Origin: Gemmatimonadota bacterium
GTDB taxonomy: Bacteria; Gemmatimonadota; Gemmatimonadetes; Gemmatimonadales; GWC2-71-9
Length of the DNA stretch: 64,000 nucleotides
NCBI GenBank assembly: GCA_003222035.1
Contig: QHUS01000092.1
Span: 1 to 64,000 of the forward strand
Direction of reading: 5' to 3'
A program made the position numbers and the translations under genes. The notes beneath the pieces are model-generated. The model worked only from the letters and a program-made list of their open reading frames with translations. It was not told the DNA's origin and searched no databases. Positions 45,319-53,561 of the stretch are shown here, one piece after another (position 1 is the stretch's first letter; the number at the start of each line of letters is the position of its first letter).

Positions 45319-46751
45319 GTGCCGACGCTGCGCGGGCAGCTCTCCGCCTGGTATTCCGGAGCACTCGCCCTCACCCTCGCTGCCTTCGCCGGAGTGTTGT
45401 ACTTCGATCGGCGGAGCGCTTCGTACCAGGACCTCGACCAGCGGATCCAGTCCGAGGTGTCGCTGACCGCGGGGATCCTCGCCGAAAGCTACCGGGCCCG
45501 CGGCGTGCTGGTGCGGGCGGACACCGCCGGGCGTCCGATCCTGATCCCCGACCTCGCCGCACTGCTCGAGGCGGTCCCTGGCTTTCTCATCATCACGGCG
45601 CGCGATGGGAGCCTGTTGTTCGCCTCGTCCGATGCGCGGGCCCTGACCTTCCAACAGGTCGAGCAGCTGCAGCGGCCCGCGAGCACGCTCGTCTCGGGGG
45701 GGGAACGAGGGCAGGGGGGCGGGGGGGGGCAGGGGGCGCAGGGGGGGCGGTCGAGCGGGACGCTCCGGCTCGACGCCAACGGCCCGATGAGACAGCCGAG
45801 TTGGGGCCCCAGCAGCTGCTCTCGACGTTCCTCTGGGTGCTCCCCTTCGGCGTCGGCGTCGCGCTCTTGATGGGCCTGTGGATCGCCCGGCGCGCGCTTG
45901 CGGCGGTGGACATGATCATCACGGAGGTACGCGAGATCACGGACGGTCGCAGCCTGCACCGGCGCCTGGCCGAACCCATGGAGAAGGACGAGATCGGTCG
46001 CCTGATCGAGACGCTGAACCAGATGATGACCCGGTTGGAGCGCAGCTTCGCCGCCCTGCGGCGGTTCACGGCCGACGCGAGCCACGAGCTGAAGACGCCC
46101 CTCACCGTGCTCCGGGCCGGCGTGGAGCGCGCGATCACGACGCCCAACCTTCCGCAGGACACGCTCGCGACGCTCGAGGAGACACTTCAGGTGATCCAGC
46201 GCATGACCGAGCTGGTGGACGCGCTGCTGACGCTGGCCCGCGCCGACGAGGGGATCGCGCCGCTGCATCGCGAGCCGGTGGACCTGCGCGAGATCGTCGA
46301 AGAGCTCCGTGAGACCGGTGAGCTGCTCGCGGAGGAGTCCGGCATCCGGATGGAGGTGGCGACCGCTCCGGAGCCGATGGTCGTCTCCGTCGACGCGACG
46401 CGCATCCGCCAGCTGATCCTCAACCTCCTCACCAACGCGGTGAAGTACACGCCCACGGGCGGGATGGTGCGCATGCAGCTCGGCGCCGCGAACGGGCGGA
46501 TCACGCTCAGCGTGGCCGACACCGGAATCGGCATCGCGCCTGGGGATCTGCCGCACATCTTCGACCGCTTCTGGCGCGCCGACTCGGCGCGCACACGCAC
46601 CGGAGAGCGCCCGGGCGCGGGATTGGGCCTCGCGATCTGCAAATGGATTGCCGAGGCGCACGGCGGCCACATCGACGTGGTGAGCCGTCCCGGGCGCGGC
46701 ACTACGTTCACCGTCTCGATTCCCCGGGACGCGGCGTCCGCCGACTCCTAA
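45319..46751 (+). pseudogene. Membrane sensor histidine kinase, frame broken near 45790
   Basis: GTG 45319, 1 bp after the regulator gene, opens a frame with TM1 (WYSGALALTLAAFAGVLYF) and a periplasmic sensor region. It crosses a poly-G stretch (45696-45747) and runs out of frame after GTLRLDANGPM (about 45787), ending at 45870. The second half, in another frame, has TM2 (FLWVLPFGVGVALLMGLWIA), HAMP, H-box DASHELKTPLTVLR, N-box NLLTNAVKYTPTGG and DTGIGIAPGD to 46751. One added G, or loss of two, in the G-runs would join the frames. The good fit on both sides of 45787 suggests instead that a short segment is missing there. Confidence 0.8.
45696..45747 (+). repeat. Poly-G cluster inside the sensor kinase gene
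   Basis: Runs of 8, 6, 9, 5 and 7 G fall within 52 bp on the coding strand, encoding SGGERGQGGGGGQGAQGG. This is the longest such cluster in the window. It is a candidate slippage site and G-quadruplex former. Confidence 0.75.
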
Positions 46752-46756
46752 CCCGG

Positions 46757-46774
46757 CCGTCATCGGTTCGTCAC
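46757..46774 (+). promoter_or_regulatory. Pho-box-like direct repeat upstream of the first TonB gene
   Basis: CCGTCAT-CGGT-TCGTCAC are two heptamers with an 11-bp period, the geometry of PhoB-type response regulator sites (CTGTCAT-N4-CTGTCAT). It lies 83 bp before ATG 46842 and shares ACCCGGC-Y-GTCATCG with the site at 48263. Confidence 0.45.
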
Positions 46775-46841
46775 GCCGCTCCCATCCCGTTGCAAACGAC
46801 GCGTGGCATGATGGTGGAGCACCCTTTCGTGGAGGGGCTTC

Positions 46842-47477
46842 ATGTTGGCCACCGATCGACGGCTCGTACCGAGTGGGGTCATATCCGTGCTCGCCCATGC
46901 GGGCGTGCTCGGCGCGGCGTTCCTGGCAACGCTCCGACCGGACCGCGTTGCCGATGCCGCGAGCCAACCGGTCATCCTGGCGTGGCCACAGACGCCTGAC
47001 GGGCCGCCCGATCCCCCGGACCCGAGACCCGGACCCGTTCCACCCATCGACGTGCCGCCGCAACCGCCCATCGGGATTCCGCCGATTGATGAGGGTCTGT
47101 CTTTCGATGGTCGACCGCCGCTGCTGGCACGGGACACCGCGGCTGCCGGGAACGGCGCCGCTCAAGTTACCGGAGAGCCGTGGAGCGTCGCAGGGGTCGC
47201 GGAGCCTCCCGTTCTCCTCGCCGGTCCGCTGCTCGCCTACCCTGAGGCGCTGCGCCGCGCCGGAATCGCCGGGCGCGTCGTCGTGCAGGCGGTGATCGAC
47301 ACGCTTGGTCGGGTCGAGCCCGGCTCGGTGATCGTCGAGAGTTCCGTGGCGGGGTTCGCCGCGTCGGCACGGGCCTACGCGCTCGGTGCGCGGTTTCGAC
47401 CGGGGCGGGTGAATGGTCGTAGCGTGCGAGTGCTGGTCAGCTTGCCGATCGACTTCACGCTCGCGCCTCCCCGTTGA
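46842..47477 (+). CDS. TonB family energy-transducing protein
   Basis: ATG 46842 has GGAGGGG 6 bp upstream. The 211-residue protein has an N-terminal TM helix (SGVISVLAHAGVLGAAFLATL) and a Pro-rich spacer (PQTPDGPPDPPDPRPGPVPP). Its TonB C-terminal domain has the YPEALRRAGIAGRVVVQAV and FRPGRVNGRSVRV motifs, the classic TonB layout. It should couple ExbB/ExbD, encoded downstream, to outer-membrane receptors such as that at 56399. Confidence 0.85.
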   Translation: MLATDRRLVPSGVISVLAHAGVLGAAFLATLRPDRVADAASQPVILAWPQTPDGPPDPPDPRPGPVPPIDVPPQPPIGIPPIDEGLSFDGRPPLLARDTAAAGNGAAQVTGEPWSVAGVAEPPVLLAGPLLAYPEALRRAGIAGRVVVQAVIDTLGRVEPGSVIVESSVAGFAASARAYALGARFRPGRVNGRSVRVLVSLPIDFTLAPPR

Positions 47478-47497
47478 CCGGCGTAGGTTACGCGTCC

Positions 47498-48244
47498 ATG
47501 TACGTCGCGAGGCCGATCCTGGTCGTCGCCATTGTCTGCAGCAGCGGCGTGGCGCGTTCGGGTGCGGCCCAAATGACCGCCGGCGATCTCGTGAGCGCGG
47601 CGCGCACCCAGCTGTGGAACGGCAACGCGGACTCAGGTCTCGCGCTGCTGCGGCTCGCCCTGGACTCCGGCACGAGCGGGACGACCAGCGATCGGATGAA
47701 CGCGCTGGTGTGGCGCGGCGTGTTTCAGTACTTCAAGGGACGGGATAGCCTCGCGCGGGAGTCGTTTCGCGACGCCCTGACCATCGATCCGCGGCTCGAG
47801 GTCACCGGCCTGGCGCAGGTGGACTCGCTGCTCGCGCTCGAATTCGAAGCGGTACGTCGATCGATTCCGGTTCCGCAGACGGCGGCGCGTCCCACACCCG
47901 CCCTCGCCCGCCTTGCCGCGGGCCGATCAGCCGACACGCTGTTCACCTGCGTTCCCGACTGTCATGGGCTCGACCAGCCTCCCCGAATTCTCTCCGGGAT
48001 GGCGGAGACGGTGGCGGTCGAGAGTGGGACCCTCATCATGGGTGGGGTGGCGGTGGTACGGTTTGTGGTGGACACCGCGGGGAGCGTCGAAGCCGCTTCG
48101 ATCTCCGTGGTTTCGTCTCCCGGTGCGGCGCTGCGAGAAACCCTGATCGATCATGTCCGCCCGGCGCGGTTCACCCCGGGACGCGCGCAGGGGCGAGCGG
48201 TGCGGGTTTTGATGCAGTGGCGCCTCAACGTGCGGAGTCGGTGA
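47498..48244 (+). CDS. Exported protein with TPR-like N-part and TonB-C-like C-terminus
   Basis: I choose ATG 47498, which gives a signal peptide (YVARPILVVAIVCSSGVARSGAAQ), over TTG 47474. The 248-residue product has a helical, TPR-like first half (LWNGNADSGLALLRLALDSG, GRDSLARESFRDALTIDP). Its C-terminal TonB-like unit (VAVVRFVVDTAGSVEAASI…VRPARFTPGRAQGRAVRV) carries no spacer and no lasting TM anchor. It is probably a periplasmic partner of the Ton system rather than an energy transducer. Confidence 0.65.
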   Translation: MYVARPILVVAIVCSSGVARSGAAQMTAGDLVSAARTQLWNGNADSGLALLRLALDSGTSGTTSDRMNALVWRGVFQYFKGRDSLARESFRDALTIDPRLEVTGLAQVDSLLALEFEAVRRSIPVPQTAARPTPALARLAAGRSADTLFTCVPDCHGLDQPPRILSGMAETVAVESGTLIMGGVAVVRFVVDTAGSVEAASISVVSSPGAALRETLIDHVRPARFTPGRAQGRAVRVLMQWRLNVRSR

Positions 48245-48262
48245 AGCAGACGCCTCACCCGG

Positions 48263-48280
48263 CTGTCATCGTTTTGTAAT
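48263..48280 (+). promoter_or_regulatory. Pho-box-like direct repeat upstream of the second TonB gene
   Basis: CTGTCAT-CGTT-TTGTAAT matches the PhoB-box layout (first heptamer exact, 11-bp period) 81 bp before GTG 48361. The OmpR/PhoB-type regulator at 44649 is the obvious candidate binder. Confidence 0.5.
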
Positions 48281-48360
48281 CCGCGCGCCACTAGCGAGTG
48301 GAGGGATTTCGGCGGTAATTCATAAGGAGTTACCCGATCGAGCCGGGAGGGATACAGAAC

Positions 48361-49035
48361 GTGTTCGACAACCTGATCGAGTCCAAGCGCAAGAAGAGCG
48401 GCGGCAAGACGGCGGGTGTCGGGGCCGTGTCGCTCATCGTGCACACGGTCGTGATCGCCGGGGCGGTCTACGCGACGCTCAACGCCGGTCAGACCGACAA
48501 CAGCGTCAAAGTGGATACCGCGATGGTGTTCGTCGACCAGCCGAAGCAGGAGAAGCCACCGGAGCAGCCCGTGCAGCTCGACGTCCCGCTCAAAGGGTTC
48601 CAGACCGTCGTCGCGCCCGACGTGATCCCGACGAACATCCCGCCCGTCAATCTCCAGGAGCATTTCGATCCGAAGGACTATTCGGGTTCGGGCGTGGAGG
48701 GTGGCCTCGCCACCGGGATGGTGCCGACCGGCAACGAAGTATTCATGGAAGCGATCGTCGAAGAGAAACCCACGGTTCTGTCGGGACCGATCCCCGTATA
48801 TCCCGAGCTCTTGAAGCAGGCACAGATTCAGGGTCGCGTGCTCGTGCAGGCGATCGTGGACACGCTCGGCCGCGCCGAGCCGACGTCGGTCAAGGTGTTA
48901 CAGAGCCCCAACGCCGGGTTCGATCAGTCCGCGAAGAACTACGTGCTGAAGGCGCTGTTCCGGCCCGCGCGCGTGCACGGCCGGGCCGTCCGCGTCCTGA
49001 TTCAGATCCCCATCGATTACCGCATCAAACAGTAA
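48361..49035 (+). CDS. TonB family energy-transducing protein
   Basis: GTG 48361 has GGGAGGG about 8 bp upstream. The 224-residue protein has a basic start (MFDNLIESKRKKSGG), a TM helix (VGAVSLIVHTVVIAGAVYATL), a spacer with KQEKPPEQP, and a TonB C-terminal domain (YPELLKQAQIQGRVLVQAIVDTL…LFRPARVHGRAVRV). It is followed 48 bp later by ExbB, so this is the likeliest dedicated TonB of the cluster. Confidence 0.9.
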   Translation: MFDNLIESKRKKSGGKTAGVGAVSLIVHTVVIAGAVYATLNAGQTDNSVKVDTAMVFVDQPKQEKPPEQPVQLDVPLKGFQTVVAPDVIPTNIPPVNLQEHFDPKDYSGSGVEGGLATGMVPTGNEVFMEAIVEEKPTVLSGPIPVYPELLKQAQIQGRVLVQAIVDTLGRAEPTSVKVLQSPNAGFDQSAKNYVLKALFRPARVHGRAVRVLIQIPIDYRIKQ

Positions 49036-49083
49036 GATGCACGACCTCACCCTCGGTCTAGGCCCAAAGGAGCCTTCCGCCAC

Positions 49084-49833
49084 ATGAGTCTGTCGCTCTA
49101 CGAACTGTTCATGACGATGGGCCCCTTCGCCAAGTTCATCGTCCTGGTGCTGGCGCTGATGTCGATTTTCTCGTGGACCAGCGCCTTCCAGAAGCTGTAT
49201 CATATCCTGCGGTCCCAGGGCGAGACGCGCCGGTTCGCCCCGGAGTTCTCGCGTTTCCTCCAGGAAGAGCAGCTCGACGGCGCGATCAAGCTCGCCGAGA
49301 AACAGAAGAAGAGCCACGTCGCCCGCGTCGTAGGAGAGGCGCTCGCCGAGGTCAAGCCGCTCTTGCGGGATCGGGCCACCATCACCGCTGCCGACATCAA
49401 TTCGGTCGAGCGCGCGGTCGAGCGGGAGATCCTCATCGTCTCGGCCGAGCTGAAGCGCGGCCTGGGCATTCTCGCGACCACGGGATCCACCGCGCCGTTC
49501 GTCGGTCTGCTCGGCACCGTGATGGGGATCGTGAACGCCTTCACCGGCATGGCGGCCTCGGGCGGCGGCGGCTCGCTCGCGTCGGTGTCCGCCGGTATCG
49601 CCGAGGCGTTGATTACCACCGCCTTCGGCCTCATCGTCGCCATTCCGGCGGTCTGGCTGTACAACTACTTCACCACGAAGATCGACTTCCTCTCCGTCGA
49701 GATGACCTACACCTCGAAGGAGCTGATCGACTACCTGATCAAGAGCGTCGGGTCGGAGTTCGGCCGCTCGATCTTCACGAAGGAATTCCAGACGCAGAAG
49801 GCGTCGCAGACCAGTGGCCCTGTCAGCCACTAG
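49084..49833 (+). CDS. exbB: ExbB/TolQ/MotA-family proton channel subunit
   Basis: ATG 49084 opens a 249-residue protein with three TM helices. It has the family's conserved region LKRGLGILATTGSTAPFVGLLGTVMGIVNAF, then GIAEALITTAFGLIVAIPAVWLYNYF (TM2-TM3, with the channel Thr residues). With ExbD it uses the proton gradient to energise TonB. Its end overlaps exbD by 20 bp. Confidence 0.95.
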   Translation: MSLSLYELFMTMGPFAKFIVLVLALMSIFSWTSAFQKLYHILRSQGETRRFAPEFSRFLQEEQLDGAIKLAEKQKKSHVARVVGEALAEVKPLLRDRATITAADINSVERAVEREILIVSAELKRGLGILATTGSTAPFVGLLGTVMGIVNAFTGMAASGGGGSLASVSAGIAEALITTAFGLIVAIPAVWLYNYFTTKIDFLSVEMTYTSKELIDYLIKSVGSEFGRSIFTKEFQTQKASQTSGPVSH

Positions 49834-50272
49834 CGCCCGCGCGGCCGTCAAGGCCGACATCAACGTCACGCCGCTGATCGACGTGATGCTGGTGCTGCTC
49901 ATCATCTTCATGATCGTCACGCCCCTGATCGCCGCGGGGTTCCAGGCGACGCTGCCGCGTTCCGCGAATCCCGAAAACCGTCCGGAAGGGCCGGACGAGG
50001 TCCGACTGGGAATCGACAAGGACGGCAAGTTCTACCTCGATGTGGGCAGCGGGCCGCGTGTGATTGCGGACCAGGAGCTGCCGGCACGGCTGCAGGCGCT
50101 GTACGAGACGCGGACGCAAGACAAGATCTTGTTTCTCAAGGCCGACCAGAACATCGAGTTCGGCCGGGTGCAGCAGGCGATCGAGATCTCCCGGCAGGCG
50201 GGGGTTCGCGTGGTCGGTGCCATCACCGAGCAAAAGCAGTCGCTCACGAAAAAGAAGAAGGAAGGGGGCTGA
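49814..50272 (+). CDS. exbD: ExbD/TolR-family protein (first)
   Basis: GTG 49814 is inside the end of exbB. The 152-residue protein has the ExbD single TM helix with its proton-carrying Asp: ADINVTPLIDVMLVLLIIFM. A periplasmic domain follows (RLGIDKDGKFYLDVG, FLKADQNIEFGRVQQAIEIS). The Lys-rich C-terminus (KQSLTKKKKEGG) is unusual. Confidence 0.95.
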   Translation: MALSATSARAAVKADINVTPLIDVMLVLLIIFMIVTPLIAAGFQATLPRSANPENRPEGPDEVRLGIDKDGKFYLDVGSGPRVIADQELPARLQALYETRTQDKILFLKADQNIEFGRVQQAIEISRQAGVRVVGAITEQKQSLTKKKKEGG

Positions 50273-50275
50273 CCC

Positions 50276-50695
50276 ATGGCGATGGCGTCCGGCGGCGGCG
50301 GTGAGGGGCTCAGCTCCGACATCAACGTCACACCGCTGATCGACGTGCTGCTGGTGCTGCTGATCATCTTCATGATCACGCAGCCCCTGTCCCGCAAGGC
50401 GTTCGACGTGCAGGTGCCGCCGAAGCAACAGACGAAGTCCAAGACACCGCCCAGCAGCCAGATCGTGCTCGAGCTGCGGCCGGACGGATCGTACGCGATC
50501 AACGGCCAGCCGTACGCGCTGAACCAGCTCGAGCAGGCGTTTCGCCAGATCTACGATCCGCGTCCAGCGAAGCTCCTGTTCATCAAGGCCGCGCCGAGCC
50601 GCAAGTACCTCGACGTGATGCAGGCGATGGACATCGCCCACGCCGCTGGGGTGCAGGTCATCGGGTTCACACCCCCCGAGCAGCCCAAACAATAG
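50276..50695 (+). CDS. exbD: ExbD/TolR-family protein (second)
   Basis: ATG 50276 lies 3 bp after the first exbD (ATG 50282 is an alternative). The 139-residue protein again has SDINVTPLIDVLLVLLIIFM with the key Asp. Its periplasmic domain is clearly diverged from the first copy (LELRPDGSYAINGQPY, FIKAAPSRKYLDVMQAMD). Two ExbD paralogues next to one ExbB occur in several Gram-negative groups and may form a mixed complex. Confidence 0.95.
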   Translation: MAMASGGGGEGLSSDINVTPLIDVLLVLLIIFMITQPLSRKAFDVQVPPKQQTKSKTPPSSQIVLELRPDGSYAINGQPYALNQLEQAFRQIYDPRPAKLLFIKAAPSRKYLDVMQAMDIAHAAGVQVIGFTPPEQPKQ

Positions 50696-50727
50696 CCGGT
50701 GGAGGGGCCGGGGCCGAGCAAGCCAAG

Positions 50728-50751
50728 AGGGGCGCAGCGTGCTGCGCCCCT
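50728..50751 (+). terminator. Strong hairpin after the exb genes
   Basis: AGGGGCGCAG-CGTG-CTGCGCCCCT is a perfect 10-bp stem with a 4-base loop, 32 bp after the exbD stop. Only ACTTTC follows, so the U-run is short. It likely ends or attenuates the exb transcript before the next gene. Confidence 0.6.
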
Positions 50752-50783
50752 ACTTTCATGGTGCTGGGGTATCTATCCCCGTG

Positions 50784-51488
50784 ATGCCGACCGCTCTCCC
50801 CGGGCTCCGTCTGCCGCTCGGCCGCCGTCGTCTCGGGCCGGGGGCCGCAGTGGCGATATTCGTGCATGCGGCGATCGTCGGGGCCCTCCTGATCCACGGG
50901 CGTGAGCTGGCGCGGCGCGGGCCGGGGGGGGGCGGCTCGCGGGCGCCGAGCGGCGGCGTGAACTTCTTCGCCATTCCCGGAGCGGCGCCGGCGGCTGTGG
51001 ATGTGGCGCCGCCGCTGCGTCTCACCGTCTCCGATGTTGCCACGCTGCGCCGGATTCAGGTCGAGCTGCCCCCGCTCGAGCCCCTGCGCACCACAGTGTC
51101 GGCGCCGCTGCAGGATTACCGGGTCGTAGGAGATGGCGGCGGGGGCGGCGGCGCGGGGCCCGGCGCGACGGCGGGGTCCGGTGCGGGGATGGGGACTGGA
51201 ACGGGCAGCGAAGCGGGTTACATTTTTCCCGCCTCGCCGCGGACCGCGATTCTACCGCCGCCGGGCCAGGTGCCGGGCTCCGTGGCCGGTCACACCCTCC
51301 GGGTGAAGTTTTGGGTAGCGACGGACGGCCGCGTGACGCGCGTGGAAGTCAACCCGCCGATCGCCGACGGGGCCTACAGCCGGGAGTTCCAGCAGCGCAT
51401 GATGGCGTACCAGTTCTACCCGGCCCACACCCGGGACGGGCAGAGCGTGGCGGGCGTCGTCACCATCTCTGTTCGCATCGGTCACTAG
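50784..51488 (+). CDS. TonB-like protein with Gly-rich spacer
   Basis: ATG 50784 (GTG 50781 is next to it) starts a 234-residue protein. It has one TM helix (AAVAIFVHAAIVGALLIHG), a Gly/Ala-rich middle (GDGGGGGGAGPGATAGSG) in place of a Pro-rich spacer, and a short C-terminal region (TLRVKFWVATDGRVTRVEV…YQFYPAHTRDGQSV) resembling the TonB C-terminal fold. It may be a TolA- or TonB-type partner for one of the ExbD proteins. Confidence in the domain call is moderate. Confidence 0.6.
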   Translation: MPTALPGLRLPLGRRRLGPGAAVAIFVHAAIVGALLIHGRELARRGPGGGGSRAPSGGVNFFAIPGAAPAAVDVAPPLRLTVSDVATLRRIQVELPPLEPLRTTVSAPLQDYRVVGDGGGGGGAGPGATAGSGAGMGTGTGSEAGYIFPASPRTAILPPPGQVPGSVAGHTLRVKFWVATDGRVTRVEVNPPIADGAYSREFQQRMMAYQFYPAHTRDGQSVAGVVTISVRIGH

Positions 51489-51503
51489 GAGTCATAACTC
51501 ACT

Positions 51504-53561
51504 ATGCTCATTGCCATCGTGCTGGGGCTGTCTGTCCTCGCCCTGGCCGTCGCCTGGGGTCTGCGCGGCTTCGTGCTGCGGCAGGACAACGGCACCCCCG
51601 ACATGCGGAAGATCTCCGACGCGATCCAGGAGGGTGCCCAAGCGTTCCTGCGGCGCCAGTACCGCACGATCGGTTCCCTGAGCATCGCGCTCGGCGTGCT
51701 CATCTACCTGCTGTACGCGTTCTTCCGCAAGCCGCATCCCGGCGAGCCCGCGGCGACCACGCTCGCGCTCACGACGACCCTCTCCTTCCTGTTCGGCGCC
51801 CTCTGCTCCGGCGTGGCCGGTCTCGTGGGGATGTACGTCGCCGTGCGGTCCAACATCCGGACCGCCAGCGCGGCGCGCTCGAGTCTCAACAAGGCGCTGC
51901 AGATCGCGCTGCGGGGCGGCGCCGTGAGCGGGCTGTTCGTGGTGGCGATGAGCCTGTTCGGCGTGAGCCTGCTCTACAGCGTGCTCGACGCCCTGCACTT
52001 CGAGCCGACCAAGATCCCTCTCATGATCGTGGGCTACGGTTTCGGGGCGTCGTTCGTCGCGCTGTTCGCCCAGCTGGGGGGCGGCATCTACACCAAGGCC
52101 GCGGACGTCGGCGCCGATCTCGTGGGAAAGGTGGAGGCGGGCATCCCCGAGGACGACCCCCGCAATCCGGCCGTGATCGCGGACCTGGTGGGCGACAACG
52201 TGGGCGACTGCGCGGGTCGCGGTGCCGACCTGTTCGAGTCGACGGCGGCCGAGAACATCGGCGCGATGATTCTCGGCGCGGGGCTCGCGTCGGCGAACCT
52301 CGGCGTGTTCAGCCCGGCGCAGGTCGTGGGCCTCATGCTGTTTCCGCTGGTGGCGCGGGCGTTCGGACTCGTCGCGTCCATCATCGGCGTCCTCGTCGTG
52401 AAGGCCCGCGAAGACGAGGACCCGATGCGCGCGCTCAATCGGGGCTACATGTGGACCGCAGTGCTCGCCGCCGCCGGCTTCGTGGGTGGGACGTACTGGC
52501 TGCTCAACCCCGCTGGATATCCGGCCGCCTGGTGGCACTTCGCGCTGTGCGGTGTGATCGGAATCGCGACTTCGATCGCCTTCGTTTATATCACGCAGTA
52601 CTACACCGAGTACCGCTACCGTCCCGTGAAATCGATCGCCGCTGCCTCCGTCACCGGTCCGGCGACGAACATCATCGCGGGGTTTGCCGTCGCCCTCGAA
52701 TGCACCGCGCTGCCGACCTTCGCGATCTCGGCGGCGATCATCGCCTCCTACAGGCTGGGGGCGTCGAGCGGGCTCGCGCATGCCGGGCTGTTCGGGACGG
52801 CGGTGGCCACGATGGGGATGCTGGGCACGGCGGCGTAAGCCATCCGCAAACGCACCGATCGGCTCGACGCCGTCGGCAACACGACCAAGGCGCTCACCAA
52901 GGGCTACGCCATCGGTTCGGCGGCGCTCGCCGCCTTCCTGCTCTTCTCTGCCTACCTGGACGAGGTGGCCGCCCTCGGCTCCCCGCTCGCCGCCGTCGAC
53001 ATCTCGAAGCCCGAGGTGTTCGTGGGCGGCCTGCTGGGCGCGATGCTGGTGTTCTGGTTCTCGGCGCTCGCGATCGGGGCGGTGACGAAGGCGGCGGTCA
53101 GCGTAATCAAGGAGGTGCGGCGCCAGTTCCAGGCGGACCCCGGCATCCTCAAGGGGACGTCGCGTCCTGACTACGGCACCGCCGTGGACATCGTGACCAT
53201 CGGTGCCCTCAAAGCAATGGTGGCGCCGGGTCTGCTCGCGGTGGCGATGCCGATCGCGGTCGGGCTGTTCTTCAAGCTATTCCATCTCGGGGCCGAGACC
53301 GTGGCCGCATTCCTCATGGTCGGGACGATCGGCGGCATCTTGATGGCCACGCTGCTCAACAATGGCGGCGGCGCGTGGGACAACGCGAAGAAGTTCATCG
53401 AGACGGGCGAGTACGGCGGGAAGGGGAGCCCGACCCACAAGGCCGCCGTGGTTGGTGACACGGTGGGCGATCCGTTCAAGGACACCGCCGGCCCGTCGCT
53501 CCATGTGCTCATCAAGCTCTTGAGCACGGTCACGCTGGTGCTGGCGCCGCTCTTTGTCTAG
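51504..53561 (+). pseudogene. hppA: Membrane proton-translocating pyrophosphatase, interrupted by a stop at an internal deletion
   Basis: ATG 51504 opens an H+-PPase with many TM helices and the substrate site GGGIYTKAADVGADLVGK…DDPRNPAVIADLVGDNVGD. At 52836-52838 the frame meets TAA right after GMLGTAA and resumes in the same frame with IRKRTDRLDAVGNTTKALTKG, continuing to 53561 with GDPFKDTAGPSLH. Intact relatives have about 28 residues between these parts, including the conserved D-x-FGP-x-x-DNAGG. That block is missing and the stop lies exactly at the junction. GNTTKA marks the K+-independent type. The enzyme would be dead as written, so a deletion or an assembly error must be checked. 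Confidence 0.85.

Noticed and set aside
45696..45747. Programmed ribosomal frameshift at the G-runs
   Set aside because: No slippery heptamer with a downstream stem or pseudoknot is evident. Sequence good for the family continues in the first frame beyond the tract, so a true break further on fits better.
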